NCBI GenBank assembly: GCA_029706075.1
Contig: JAINUG010000325.1
Location: 577,501-641,500 of the forward strand
DNA: 64,000 nt
From: Aldrovandia affinis
Taxonomy: Eukaryota; Chordata; Actinopteri; Notacanthiformes; Halosauridae
Direction of reading: 5' to 3'
In this document: in pieces, positions 1 through 11,362 of the stretch
Layout of the letters: every line of letters starts with the position of its first letter
Position numbering within the stretch: position 1 is the first letter of the stretch
Translations under genes and position numbers: made by a program
The notes under the pieces: generated by a model
What the model was told of the DNA's origin: nothing
Seen by the model: the letters and a program-made list of their open reading frames with translations, nothing else
Database searches by the model: none

Positions 1-89
1 GTGCAGGGATAAGTGACTATCACCATGTCGCTGGGTGGCAGGGATGGCCACCATACCAGGTAGAGAGTGGATGAAAAAAAAAGCAGTGC

Positions 90-160
90 CTTACACTACT
101 GTGGCCTTATTTTTTAAAATAGATTATATATTTTTTTAAATAAGGCCACAGTAATGTAAG
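90..160. repeat. Short inverted repeat (hairpin), possible MITE remnant
   Basis: The arm around 91-119 (TTACACTACTGTGGCCTTAT...) is matched by its near reverse complement around 132-160 (...ATAAGGCCACAGTAATGTAA), with an AT-rich loop. One arm has a small mismatch. No target duplication was identified, so this may be a MITE end or just a cruciform-forming sequence. Confidence 0.5.
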
Positions 161-218
161 TAACTGAATGACCTGTAGCCTATTCCCAATGCATTCATAT
201 CTCAGATATACTGTACAT

Positions 219-230
219 ATGTTTGTTAGA
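219..230 (+). repeat. SINE target-site duplication, left copy
   Basis: ATGTTTGTTAGA at 219-230 recurs exactly at 607-618, immediately bracketing the SINE. Confidence 0.8.
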
Positions 231-606
231 GGCGGCACGGTGGTGCAGTGGATAGCGCTGTCGCCTCACAGCAAGAAGGTCTCGGGTTCGAATCCAGGCC
301 GGGGGCCTTTCTGTGTGGAGTTTGCATGTTCTCCCCGTGTCCGCGTGGGTTTCCTCCGGGTACTCCGGTTTCTTCCCACAGTCCAAAGACATGCACGTTA
401 GGCTAATTGGAGAGTCTAAATTGCCCGTAGGTATGAGTGTGTGAGTGAATGGTGTGTGTGCCCTGCGATGGATTGGCGACCTGTCCAGGGTGTATTCCTG
501 CCTCTCGCCCGGAACGCATGCTGGGATAGGCTCCAGCACCCCCCCCGCGACCCTGACCAGGAATAAGCGGCTTAGACAATGGATGGATGGATGGATGGAT
601 GGATGG
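231..606 (+). mobile_element. tRNA-derived teleost SINE with (GGAT)n tail
   Basis: The element starts GGCGGCACGGTGGTGCAG and has a pol III A-box-like TGGTGCAGTGG (241-251) and a perfect B-box GGTTCGAATCC (285-295). The body (TTTGCATGTTCTCCCCGTG..., ...GGGATAAGCGG-like end) is that of a very widespread fish SINE. It ends in a (GGAT)n tail at about 579-606. It is flanked by a 12-bp direct repeat, ATGTTTGTTAGA, at 219-230 and 607-618. That is the expected target-site duplication of LINE-mediated retroposition. Confidence 0.85.
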
Positions 607-1307
607 ATGTTTGTTAGAGTATTGTTTTGTGCTCATGAGAATGTATCAGCCATTGTCCCATTTCTGCTTTTTTCATTTTATGACAGGCAGTGAGGTAGAT
701 TAGACAGGTGTGTGGCCTCACCTCTTCAGTCTCCGCAGATAGAATTAAGGGGAGGGGTTGTGAATAAAATGGTGGTTCCTATTACTGATGGGGCACAGAG
801 TGTGAACTGCCTTTTCCCCTCAGACAATTTGGCCATTTGCTTATGCAGTCATTGTGGTATTTGTTTACTTTATATTTACATTTTTACACTAAGAAGTTGC
901 ATTGCCTGCAGAGTTGTACTTTATTTAGTACCGTTCGTCAACCATTGCTTAAACACTCATTTAAGAGTCAAGATATATAAAGTGCTCATTTATCTTGTTG
1001 CTTATTTTTGTCAATTGTACTAACCCTACCATATTGCCCCTGGTGCAGGTCGGTGGAAATGCAGTTTTCTTTGAAGGAAAGGCATACAACCTGGTAATTG
1101 CTTTCCAGGTTATAGAAAAATATTTTGTGAGCCCTTGAATATGTTTGTAAGTGAGTTTGTATGGGACAGAGGCATCTCCAGTAATAGGACTGTCTCTGCC
1201 CAGAGAGAGTGATGAGATCTTCTTTGATGGTGATATACAGTTATATCTTATCTCTTGGTTTAGAAAGAACATGGTGCAGTAGGAGTGTTCCTCAGCCTTA
1301 GAATGAG

Positions 1308-1310
<3 letters not shown>

Positions 1311-1340
<30 letters not shown>
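1311..1340. repeat. (GA)n microsatellite
   Basis: An uninterrupted GA dinucleotide run of about 30 bp. Confidence 0.9.
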
Positions 1341-1343
<3 letters not shown>

Positions 1344-1798
1344 ATACCCAACATCCCACACCCGATTACTTTTGTTATCATTTTCTGTTGTTTGGGCTGT
1401 TTTTGTATGCATACGTAAGGAATAAACCATGACAAGCCGTTAGTTATATTAGTTACCTAACGATGCATAAAGCCAGCTTGCTATCAGAGTTTGAGGGGCT
1501 CGTACCATAGCCGAGGAGCTAGAACAAGTTTATAGTGGTGCTAGCTCATTAGCTAATGTTAGCTAACATTTCATGTGTGAAATGCTAACATGTCTGGCTA
1601 GTATCATTTGGCAAGCTAGCTGCATCTGCACTGGTGGTATTAAATCGTTTCTTGCAAACATTTTGAATTACCAATGGTTAGTAAGCTATTTAGCTAGCTA
1701 TCTAGCTTGCCAGATGTTTTCTGTATTAAGAAGTTACTAGCCAGATACGTTAGCAATCTATATAATAGATAACTTATGTGACAGACAAGTGAATAGCT

Positions 1799-1850
1799 CA
1801 AGTCAAGTCAAGTAAACTTTATTATCCCACAAGTGGGGAATTAATTTAAC
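1799..1850 (-). repeat. LINE 3' tail remnant (minus strand)
   Basis: (AAGTC)n is followed by AAACTTTATTATCCCACAAGTGGGGAA. This is the reverse of the ...GGGGAnnAATAAAGT(nnnnn)n terminus typical of teleost LINE 3' ends. Only about 50 bp survives. Confidence 0.45.
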
Positions 1851-2710
1851 TAGTGAGCTAGCACTAAGTATTCCAAACCTGTTCTACCTCTACGGTATGA
1901 TTTCAAGTTACAAATAACTTATTACACAAACCAAGTTGGTGTGGGAGTCACTGTTGCCAAGTTCGCTGAAAAAGGTAGACGTTATAGAAGCTGGCTGGCT
2001 AACTAGCAATATACTGTACATTCCTGGGTACGTTAAAAAAAACCTATTCCAGTTATTGCAATCGTTTTATCTAAGCAAACGAGTCCTATTGCTTTAGTAA
2101 ACTCCCACACAGACTTTCTGATTGTCTGGACATTAATTTAGTAACTTTCCTGATTTGTAGATGAGCCGCCATGTCTGTATGAATTCGGAATCCTGACAAA
2201 TGTGAGGAAGTTCCGGTGCTGAACTACTGTTGATTGTTGTTTATGCAGTGTGTGCCTTTCCGCAAATTAATATGGAACTTTTTTTTAGAAGTGAGAAGGA
2301 TTTGCCCGTGACATATATATACGCACGACTGTAGCTTGTGTTTAACAATTTTTTTATTTGAACTGCCAGATATGTACACAAGAAATGCAGTTTCCGTGCT
2401 CAATGGCACAACAGCAATTCAATGTGCAACTTTATAGTTATACGATCAGTTCCTCGAGTGCTAAACCACACCTTAGACAGCACCTCATGCCATACCTGCC
2501 TTACCCTACCATCTTCCTAGCATGCTTCTTTCTTATTTGTAATTGTGTGTGTGTGTCCTGTGGCCGCAGTGTTGTAGCAGTTGCATGACTAGCACAAGTT
2601 TGAGCATCTCTCAGATGCAGTCTAGGAAAATTGAAGCTGTGTATCACTATGTCGACAGGAAGATTTGACAGGAAAATTGCATTATAGCTTGTTGAATGGA
2701 GAGGCTAATC

Positions 2711-2758
2711 ATGTGTGTTTGTGTGTGTGTGTGTGAGTGTGAGTGTGTGTGTGTGTGT
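2711..2758. repeat. (TG)n-rich microsatellite
   Basis: TG dinucleotides with GAGTG interruptions. Confidence 0.8.
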
Positions 2759-3468
2759 TTGTTTTCAGGGCGTGCATGTCTCAAACACTCTTTCAAACCC
2801 CAATGCCAGCTGAAACCAGTACATAATGGGACAAAAAAAAAGACATTTCTAAATCAAAAGGTCAGGGATCCAGGCAATCGCCATTTAACACGCTAGCCTT
2901 TTTCCTGAGTGACTGTGAAATTGTGACAGAGGTTCTGCAGACTAAGATGAGGATTCAGAGTTAAGGCATGGACTGTTAAAGCTGCCATCGAAAACAACTC
3001 TCACAAATTGGAAGGGTAAGGAGTTTACACCTTTTTAAAAAAGCATGTTTGTGTTTGCCTTGACAGATGGGGCTAGGGCCAGGGCAGCATTCAGTGCAGA
3101 CAAACAGATGATGATACCAGTTCACAAATAGCATGAAGAGTGTCTGCCTCCTCAGTGCACCTCCAGCATAATATAATAGTTGTGTTGTTTATTATGAATG
3201 AGTGTGTGAGTGAGTGTATTGATGCCTGTGAAAAATAAATGAAAATAAAAGAGCTTTGGGGGAAGATGGCCGCTTCCTGCTGACACGCGTTTTGCAAGCT
3301 GCAAACAAAGCAATGCCAATGCACAGAATAATTGTAAAGTTACTATGATTGGCATCATTTAAATAGATTATTTGTTTTCTCGCTTTGTGATGGTAATTTG
3401 ATCCTTTGGTACTGGAAACGGGAGTGGATCTTACGAACTAAAACAACCTTTTATCAAGCGCAAGCAAG

Positions 3469-4205
3469 ATGACGAGCAAATCCGACAAAACTAGGCATTT
3501 ACATCTACTGAACCGGAGACGCCGCGGGGAAATAAGCGATTTAGAAACTTGTCTACTGACACTGAGGGTCTGGACACAACTGAAGTGGAGACTTCGCTGT
3601 TGCGATCCATTAACAACAAGCTGGGCCTACTGGAGTCTCTGCACAAGGACATTCAGGATTTAACTGCCAGTCTACAATTCTCGCAGCAACAAATTCAAGA
3701 GCTGGCAGAGGATAATAAGAAACTAAAAGGTCATGTAGAAACCCTTATAATGACAGTTGATACACTATGCAAAGAAAACAAACAACTCAAAGAGTCTTTG
3801 CTAGACTTGCACGCCCGTTCTATGCAAGACAATTTAATTGTCACCGGCATTGAAGAAAAAAACAATGAGAATGCAGAAGAGTTCTTAAAAGCATTTATGG
3901 AAACAAACTTGCGCATATCAGCTGAGGAAGTATCAGGCATTGCCTTCCATTGCCTACACAGAATGGGAAAGAAAAGAGTCGGCGTTACACACCCCATTGT
4001 CTCTAAATTTAGATTCCAGACAAGATCTATGTCAAGATCTTGTCTGCTTGTCAGCTTCGCAAAACTAAATATGGGCTTAACCACCAGTTTCCTAAAGAGA
4101 TCGTTGAAAGGCGAAATAAATTGTATCCACTCTGAGATTAAGTCAAAGGGTAAACTGACCTATATAGCGGTAGACAAGCCTTACATTGCTGGTTTGAGAA
4201 ATTGA
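3469..4205 (+). pseudogene. L1-type ORF1p (coiled coil plus RRM-like), frameshifted
   Basis: An ATG at 3469 opens MTSKSDKTRHL... and shifts frame near 3540-3560 into the long frame 3549-4205. In the long frame, residues about 12-95 form a heptad-rich coiled coil (LLRSINNKLGLLESLHKDIQDL). It is followed by DNLIVTGIEE (about residues 95-104) and HRMGKK...PIVSKFRF, which match the RNA-recognition-like domain of vertebrate L1 ORF1 proteins. The known role is an RNA-binding trimeric chaperone in L1 particles. No CCHC knuckle is seen. The frameshift makes it a pseudogene. Confidence 0.75.
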
Positions 4206-4253
4206 GATTTTGGAAAGCATAAATCATTTTTTATTAAATCCTTACTTGTCCTT

Positions 4254-6830
4254 ATGCAAAATAACTTTATATCAATTACAAGTTACAACTGCCATGGGCT
4301 AGCTGATTCTGTTCAAAGGAGATAAGTTTGGACTTGGCTTCATGTCAAAAGATCCTATATTATAATATGCTTACAGGAGACACATTCCATTTTAGAAAAC
4401 GAAACACTATGGAAGAATGAATGGAGGGGACCGATTTATTTTAGTCACAGCTCTAAGATTAAAAAGGTGGTTCTTATTTTGATAGAAAGTCATACTCATT
4501 TGGAAACTTTAATTCATTTGTTCATTCAGTTAATAATGACACAGAATGAAGATGATATTTCAATTGATTAAAATTTATTATTTTAAATTTGGACTTATAT
4601 ACTCTCCAAATAATGATGGTATAATATTTTTGAAGAGATAAGCTCAATTTTGAATGATAATTCTTGTAATGTATATCTTGTAGTAGTTGGGGATTTTAAC
4701 ACTGTATTAAATGTTGGTCTAGACTAGAGACTGGCCCAGTCAATATAACTATCACCCCAAAGCATTTAAAGCTTTATCTGAATGCATGGCCACACTAGAT
4801 CTGGTTGATATTTGGAGACTTAGGAATTAAAGAGATACAGTATACTGTACATGGCACAGGAATAAACAAGCAAGTAGGACTGACTACTTTCTTACCTCAT
4901 TTATTTAGTTGCTAGTGTATCACAAGCTAAAATCTTGGATCGGTTTAGGTCAGATCATGCTCTCATTATGTTACAATTGATCACTAGTGATTTTCCTAGA
5001 GGTAAAGGTTATTGGAAACTTAATCAACAGCTGTTAAATGATCACAGATTTATTGTGAATACAAGAAGTTTTCTCTTTACATATTTTCAAATAAATTAGG
5101 GCACAGCTGACACCCACATGGTTTGGGACCGATTTAAATGTGCTGTTAGAGGGCATGTCATAAAATGGTCATCATGGAAGAAAAAGAAACGCCTCCAAAA
5201 GGAGAGTAGGCTAACTGATGAGATAGAAAAATGGACACAGTATCTAATCCTCCAATGGCAATGCTTCTGTTATTAAAAGATAAACAAAATGAGTTGGAGA
5301 GGCTTCACACCGAAAAAGTTAATGCCATTATTCAGAGATCAAAGGCTATTTGGATGGAGAAAGGGGAAAAGTGTACAGCCTTTTTTCTTAGATTTAATAA
5401 TAGGAATGATCATTGGAAAAACCTAGTTAAATTGCTATCATCAGATAAATGTTATATAACTTCCCCCCAACAGATAGAACAAGAAAGTTATTTCAGAGAT
5501 ATTTTTTCTTTCAATCAGCAACCAACACCCTTGACAGAATTAGATTGTAGTAACTTCCTTCTAGATAATACTGTTAAATTAAATGAAATACAAAAAGCTA
5601 GTTGCAAGGGGCTAATATCATATATGTAAATTCATTCCAGACCGGAAAATCCCCTGGACTAGATGGGATTCCCATTGAATTCTATAAGACTTTCTTGGCA
5701 GAGATTAAAGGCCCACTTCGTGCTTCTTTTCAATTATTCTTACGTGCAAGGCGAATAGTCTCCCACACAGAGGGAGGAATTGATCTCTTTGTTATTGAAA
5801 CAGGACGCTAATGGACAAGACAAGGATCCTGTACATTAAAAAAATTGGAGACCTTTGACTTTATTATGCTGTGATACATGCATCCTATCCAAATGTCTGG
5901 CTCTAAGAATGAAGAAGGTGATTGGTCACATTGTACAAACAGAACAATCTGGTTTTATTGTCGGTAGATACATTGGGGATAATATTCAACATGTTTTAGA
6001 AACTATCGAAAACTACGAAAAAGGAATTAAAGGGGGGATTACTGTTTGTGGCTGACTTTGAGAAGGCCTTTGATAAAATAAGGTGGGATTACATCTACAG
6101 ATGTCTTCAAAATTTTAATTAGATTTTTCCTTTATTCAATGGTTTGAAGTCCTATATAAAAACCCCCGAAGCAAAGTAACGGACAATGGATATCTATCCG
6201 ACAGCTTTGAGTTGTTGCGGAGAGTTAGACAAGGTTGCCCTCTTTCACCGTATCTTTTTATTATTGCCATAGTGTTAGCTAATCGAATTAGAAATAACAA
6301 TAACATTTTAGGATTAAACATCAATGGATTTGAAACCAAAAATGCATTATATGCTGATGATACAATGTTTTTTATACAACCTAAACAAACATTACTGGCA
6401 GCTCTTATTGAAGACCTGAATTATTTTTCTCTAATATCCGGTTTGAGCCTAAACTACGATAAACACAATATCTTAAGGATAGGTACTCTAAAATACTCTA
6501 ATACGCAGCTGCTGTCTTCTGCTCCAGTAAGATGGAGTGAGGGTCCTGTGAATATACTTGGGATTACTATACCAAAAAAAATTTCTGAGTTGGTGAAAGT
6601 TAACTTCCACAAACAAATTCACAAAGATTGATAACAATACTTACAATACTGCTTGCTACACTTCCCGACAGAGTCCGAGAAGCGTACGAATACTATGACA
6701 GAAATACAAAGATATATATATATTTTTTAAAGAGACGCTGCCATGGCATGGGAAAGCACAGTCTCTTTATGGTAGAGTGACCCTAATTAACACCTTAGTT
6801 GTGTCTCAATTTGTCTATTTCTTTTTTAAA
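4254..6830 (+). pseudogene. L1-type ORF2 (endonuclease and reverse transcriptase), decayed
   Basis: It starts with an ATG at 4254 reading MQNNFISITSYNCHGL, the typical start of L1 apurinic endonuclease. IICLQETHS and VVGDFN follow in broken frames (about 4360-4700). Reverse transcriptase blocks lie at 5602-5811 (KSPGLDGIPIEFYK), 5855-6055 (QSGFIVGRYIGDNIQ) and 6212-6631 (RQGCPLSPYLF, then the catalytic YADD within NALYADDTMFF). Stops and frameshifts separate these blocks. The intact family protein nicks target DNA and primes reverse transcription; this copy cannot. Confidence 0.8.
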
Positions 6831-7070
6831 GATTTTGTTTCTGATTTTCTCCCATTTTCTCCCAATTTAGTAGCCAATTACACCCGCTATTTTATGGCAA
6901 TCCCCCCCTAGTAATGTGAGTTCGCTGCCGTAGTCCTGCGACTGGTAGTGACGAAGGCGAAGCATTGTCTCCTCCGAGATGGCACTCGCCAGGCCGTCGA
7001 CCGTAACCCGGTACTACAGGGCCACTCTTGTGTGCAGTGAACGTCCTGTCGGCTTCCCTCCCCCCTAAAT
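6831..7070. repeat. Dispersed repeat-like segment, family not identified
   Basis: GATTTTCTCCCATTTTCTCCCAATTTAGTAGCCAATTAC starts a segment with a CpG-containing, G+C-richer body (CTCGCCAGGCCGTCGACCG...). The TTTTCTCCCAATTT-type start recalls a common fish interspersed repeat. It abuts the truncated L1. Confidence 0.35.
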
Positions 7071-8529
7071 TATATTTATGAATGATCTGATTGATTTAAA
7101 TCGGATCGGATTGATTTAAAACCCCCCTACCCCCACCAACCACCTCCGCACACTCTGTCGTCTCGTCCCATGGTGTGGGAACGTGTAGGTTTGGGAGCAG
7201 GAAGGATAGATGACCAGACTCACTTTGCAATTTACTCACAAATGATTTGGAGCTTATCGGCCCAGGAGAGAGAAGGGGTCCCAAAGAAAGAGCAGAGGCC
7301 CCTCCCCATCCCGCCACCAGCCCAGGTGAATGTTTGATTGAAGGAGGGAGGGGGGGACGGGGTTGGTGCTGCAGCTGTGCTGGGGAGATAAGATACTGAC
7401 CATGGCAACCGTGGCTCATCACAGTCACTCACTCATTGAGGAGCCAAGGGAGGAGGGATGGAGAGGAGAAGAGAGATGGATCTATGGAAGGAGGAGGAGT
7501 GAATAAAATCATCTCTAATCAAGAGTAAATAATGGACAACAGGGAGGAGGAAAGTAGAAATAAGCAATTGAGATGTCCTGTGATTTGATGGGTTTAATGG
7601 CAGCGAGGTGAGGGAAAGCTGCTCACTATCTTCCCCTTTCCCTGGTGATGGCACCATCGTGTAATCATGTAATCCTGATAGAGCACAAGTTCTGATCTCA
7701 CATCCTCAAATCCATGGCAGTCCTGTGTGTGTGTTTATATGGACGAGAGGAACACTATCTTTCCGTCCCTGACTTGTGTGCACCTGTTAATTGCATTATG
7801 CACTAAGACTATCACTGGACTGTGCTGTCTTGACTAATTAAGCAAGAAGATGCTTCCAGGCTTCCACCATACGTACAATTGCACACTCACACACACATGC
7901 ATGCACACACATGGACACAGACACTTATACTTCCATGCATACACCCACACATTCACATCTACACACACACACGTTGGGGAGGTGCATTTTGGTCATTCTG
8001 CACAGGCAGACAGAATGTGGCCCAGCCTAACCTGGATGCCCATGGACAGGCATGGGGCCATCATTGACAGGTTTATTACTCTGTGAATGAAACCAGGGCA
8101 CTTAGGTATGTAGCTTTGGCAGCCAGCGCAGTCCATATTAGATCAGCACACCAAACTTACAAGCCTGTCACACACCACAATTTCAGGGTTCTACCTATGA
8201 GCTGGAAATTATGGATCATGGAGAAAATAATTATGGCCCACCAGATTGAAAGTGGGGGTCAGCATGATATGATTAGCCTTGCAACTTGGTAGCAATTTTC
8301 TTGAGCATATTATGTCTCTCCAAGTATCAGCTCAACCAACATCTCTGTATAAACCAAACTGTCCTCCCAAGGCCCTATCGATGTTTGGCATCACTACAAA
8401 TCTCAACGTGAGAAGAGCATATCAATGGCAACCTTGAAAAAATATCTTGTGGTAGTAAGTGACCCAAAACGAAAATATAAAAAGGGGGTCTGAACCTGGC
8501 TTGCGCCGGACCATCCCCCAAATTGTAAA
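7071..8529. other. Non-coding region, no gene recognised
   Basis: Purine/pyrimidine-biased sequence (7100-7640) gives only low-complexity open frames. A degenerate (CA)n tract lies at about 7880-7975. No domain, splice-bounded exon or RNA gene was recognised. Confidence 0.55.
7880..7975. repeat. Degenerate (CA)n microsatellite
   Basis: Interrupted ACACAC runs with CATG insertions. Confidence 0.7.
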
Positions 8530-8796
8530 TGAATCATGCATGGCCTAAGGAGTGAACCCCTTGTGCAATCATAGAAATCTAGAGTTTTTACCATAAAATC
8601 TTTAATTAATCAGAACCAGTCTCTTCTTAACTGAAATAAAGGGTCTATATTTATCAATGTCATACATTTTTAGAGGAAATTCTGCATATAGTAGAATAAA
8701 AATATGGAAAAAATAATTAATGAAGGTGCAAAAATAAGTGAACCTCCTGTTGCCTTAGTTAAATCAAGTAGGTAAGTAGAATCAGGTGGGTATATA

Positions 8797-10270
8797 CACT
8801 ACGGGTCAAAGGTTTTAGAACAATTTAAACAGTTGAAGTCCAGTGAATAACCTGAAATGGTACAAAGGTAAGCGGTAAACTGCCAGAGGTTTAAAAAAAA
8901 GTTTAGGTTACCAAAAACTGAAAAATAATGTAAAAATGCCCATTTCAGGGAACAAGTAATGGGTTAACAACTTGCAGCTGTTCTGCAGCAATGGAAGTAA
9001 ATTAAGCCTTGAAAGTTGATGCAAACAATTCCTACAGGTGTCCCAACTTTTGTTGATTACTTACAAACCCTCTGTCTGTATAAAAGCAGTGTTGGAACAG
9101 ACTGTGTTACTACACCCTCTGAAGCATGATTTGGACAATATTGCACTGCAGGAACCATTATAACCCTTAAAAGTGTAGGTCTTTCCTTTAGAGAAATTGC
9201 AAAGAAGGCCAAGGTGTCAGTGAGTACAGTTTCCTACACCATCAAAAGGCACTTGGAAACTGGAGGAAACTCTGACAGGAAGAGGTCTGGCAGACCCAAA
9301 GCCACAACAAAATCAGAAGACAGGTTTCTGACAGTCAACAGCTTGCGTGATAGGCGGCTCACAGGACAACAGCTTCAAGCACAGCTTAACACTGGTCGAA
9401 GTAAGGAAGTCTTAGTTTCAACTGTGAAAAGAAGACTTCAAGCTGCAGATTTGACAGGTTGAGTGGCAGTAAGAAAGCCATTGCTAAGATGGCAAAATAA
9501 GAGAAAGAGGCTTGCCTGGGCCATGAAGCACCGCCAGTGAACTACCGAAGACTGGAAGAAGGTCTTATGGTTCAATGAATCAAAATCTTGAAATCTTCAG
9601 TTCATCACGCAGGGTTTTTGTACGCCATCAAGTAGGCGAAAGGATGGTTCCTCAGTGTGTGACTGTCAAACATGGAGGAGGAAGCATGATGGTCTGGGGC
9701 TCTTTTACTGGATCCAGAGTCGGCGACTTGCACAGAGTGACTGGCACCCTGAACCAAAAGGGCTACTACAGCATTTTGCAGCGCCATGCAATACCGTCTG
9801 GTCTACGCCTAGTTAGTCAGGCGTTCATCCTACAGCAAGATAATGACCCAAAACATACCTCCAGGCTATGTCAGAACTACCTTAGAAGAGGTAGGCTTCA
9901 AATCATGGAATGGCCAGCAGTCTCCAGACTTTGGGATGAACCTACAAGTAACAAAGCAACCTACAAGTGCAACACATTTGTGGGAACTTCTGCAACAGTG
10001 TTGGGAAGAACTTTCCAAAGAATATTTGATTTACATTGTAGAAAGAATACCACGAGTGTGTTCGGCTGTTATATCTGCAAAAGGTGGCTACTTTGATGAG
10101 TCAAAAATTTAGATTAAATTTAGTTAAACAAAACGATTCCATGATTTCTTTTTTTATCTCCAATTGTTTATTTGTTCTATGCTTTAATTTCAGAGTTCAA
10201 TGAAACATTAAACTGCATAAATTTCTATAAAAACTGGAAAAATGTGTTCTAAAACTTTTGACCGGTAGTG
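8797..10270 (+). mobile_element. Tc1-like transposon nested in the older Tc1
   Basis: The left terminus CACTACGGGTCAAAGGTTTT (8797) and right terminus AAAACTTTTGACCGGTAGTG (ending 10270) are imperfect inverted repeats. TA dinucleotides flank both ends (8795-8796 and 10271-10272), as expected for Tc1/mariner. The total is 1474 bp, typical of Tc1. It carries a broken transposase in the + orientation. Confidence 0.88.
9130..10112 (+). pseudogene. Tc1-like transposase, inactivated
   Basis: The paired-like helix-turn-helix is visible at 9214-9462 (VSVSTVSYTIKRHLETGG, then GRPKATT, a typical GRPR-type linker). The DDE region follows in other frames: VKHGGGSMMVWGSF at about 9670-9710 and the second-aspartate motif QQDNDPKHTS at about 9833-9862. 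The third motif, normally SPDLNPIE, is eroded to SPDFGMNL and lies in a third frame (9843-10112). There is a stop after 9460 and several frameshifts, so no functional enzyme is predicted. Intact relatives cut and paste at TA sites. Confidence 0.8.
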
Positions 10271-10417
10271 TAATTGGGTACTAAGTTAACCAATCAAAGG
10301 CCAGATCTTTAGGAAAGAGTTTGGGTGACACTCTCATAAATACAGGTGAGAAACTGGTCAGTTCGGTGTTACCCATACAGCTGAATGCAAAACACACCAT
10401 GCCGGGATCTAAGGAGA

Positions 10418-10425
10418 CCTCAGAG
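10418..10425 (+). repeat. hAT 8-bp target duplication (left copy)
   Basis: CCTCAGAG is repeated exactly at 11363-11370 on the other side of the element. Confidence 0.9.
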
Positions 10426-11362
10426 TAGGGTGACCAGATGTCCCGCATTGCGCGGGACTGCACAGCATTTTCATGACTTTTCGTGCGTCCCGCAAATTGA
10501 GAAGATGTCCCTCCTATTTCATTTTGATTGGCTCTAGTTTTCAAAGACGCGTTTCTAAAATCAGGCTTATCCAATGGCTGTGGAGAAAGCAGCAAGGGCT
10601 GTCATCACGGGGCTGTGTTTGCTGTCAATCAAACTGCAGCACACGTGGGGTGCTGGGGACAAGGGGCCAATGAGGTTAACCTGTCGGCATCTTATCTGCC
10701 TAGTAACGCTAGTTACGCCCTCGCCCCCCGAACAACAACTACGAACAAGACAGTCGATTTGGAAAATGGTGGAAAATGGAAACTACGACAAAAAAGGAGA
10801 TGCAGCTACAACAAGGACTGGGAAACTAGTTATCCGTGGGTGAAGCCAGTGCAGGGTGATGCTCAGAGAGTTTTTTGCGATCTTTGCAAGAGTTCTTTTT
10901 CAATTTCACATGGAGGAGAATACGACGTCAAAAGACACAGCAACGAACAACGAGCGATGTAGCTAGCTTCCTATATGTCTATTCCCAATGTCATCGCTTG
11001 CTATTTAAGAGCGGAGTACTAGTACCCAGCACAAGGTAGAATCCAAACCCTAATAGCAGCTAGATAGATAACGAAACTATCGTTATGTGAGCTCCTCTGT
11101 TTTATTTGCCTTCAAATATATTTGTTATATAATTTGTTAAGTTTTTATCTGCATAGTCTATTGGGTGCTACTGAATCAACCACAGGGCAAAGCATAGAGA
11201 TGTTACGAGCTAAGGGGCAGAATAGAAATGTTTATTTTTTAAGTTGGATAGACATTATATCTAATTTTAGACTACCTCGAAGCATTGGTAACGTGTCCCA
11301 CATTGTCCCACACAAACATCCTCTTTGTCCCACATTTGGTTGGTTGGGACCTGGTCACCCTA
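10426..11362 (+). mobile_element. Non-autonomous hAT element with BED-like finger remnant
   Basis: The left terminus TAGGGTGACCAGATGTCCC and right terminus GGGACCTGGTCACCCTA are inverted repeats. They are flanked by an exact 8-bp duplication, CCTCAGAG, at 10418-10425 and 11363-11370, which is diagnostic of hAT insertion. The 937-bp element is too short for a hAT transposase. It keeps an N-terminal BED-like zinc-finger fragment: WETSYPWVKPVQGDAQRVFCDLCKSSFSISHGGEYDVKRH at about 10820-10940, with the CxxC and a His. It may be a deletion derivative of a ZBED-type hAT. Confidence 0.9.

Larger units (their letters stand above)
640..3255. other. Non-coding AT-rich region, no gene recognised
   Basis: No open frame here has recognisable protein features. 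It holds a (GA)n microsatellite (1311-1340), a stretch dense in TTAGCTAAC/GCTAGC palindromes (about 1430-1800) of a kind common in teleost intergenic DNA, a short LINE 3' tail (about 1799-1850), and a TG-rich microsatellite (2711-2758). Confidence 0.6.
3256..6830 (+). mobile_element. Degenerate L1-type LINE, 3'-truncated
   Basis: The left end carries GGGGGAAGATGGCCGC, resembling the YY1-type start of L1 5' UTRs. It is followed by an ORF1-like frame (3469-4205) and an ORF2-like region from 4254 with endonuclease and reverse transcriptase motifs. Several frameshifts and stops break both frames. The sequence is still ORF2-like at about 6780-6830 (SLYGRVTLINTLVVSQFVYF in translation) and then runs into an unrelated repeat, so the ORF2 C-terminus and 3' UTR are missing. 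Loss of the 3' rather than the 5' end is unusual for LINEs and suggests a later deletion or insertion. Confidence 0.8.

Noticed and set aside
285..295. A tRNA gene around the perfect B box
   Set aside because: It belongs to a SINE with a GGAT tail and 12-bp target duplications.
1430..1800. A regulatory array of TTAGCTAAC palindromes
   Set aside because: Such GCTAGC/TTAGCTAA-rich stretches are widespread in teleost DNA and show no regular spacing.
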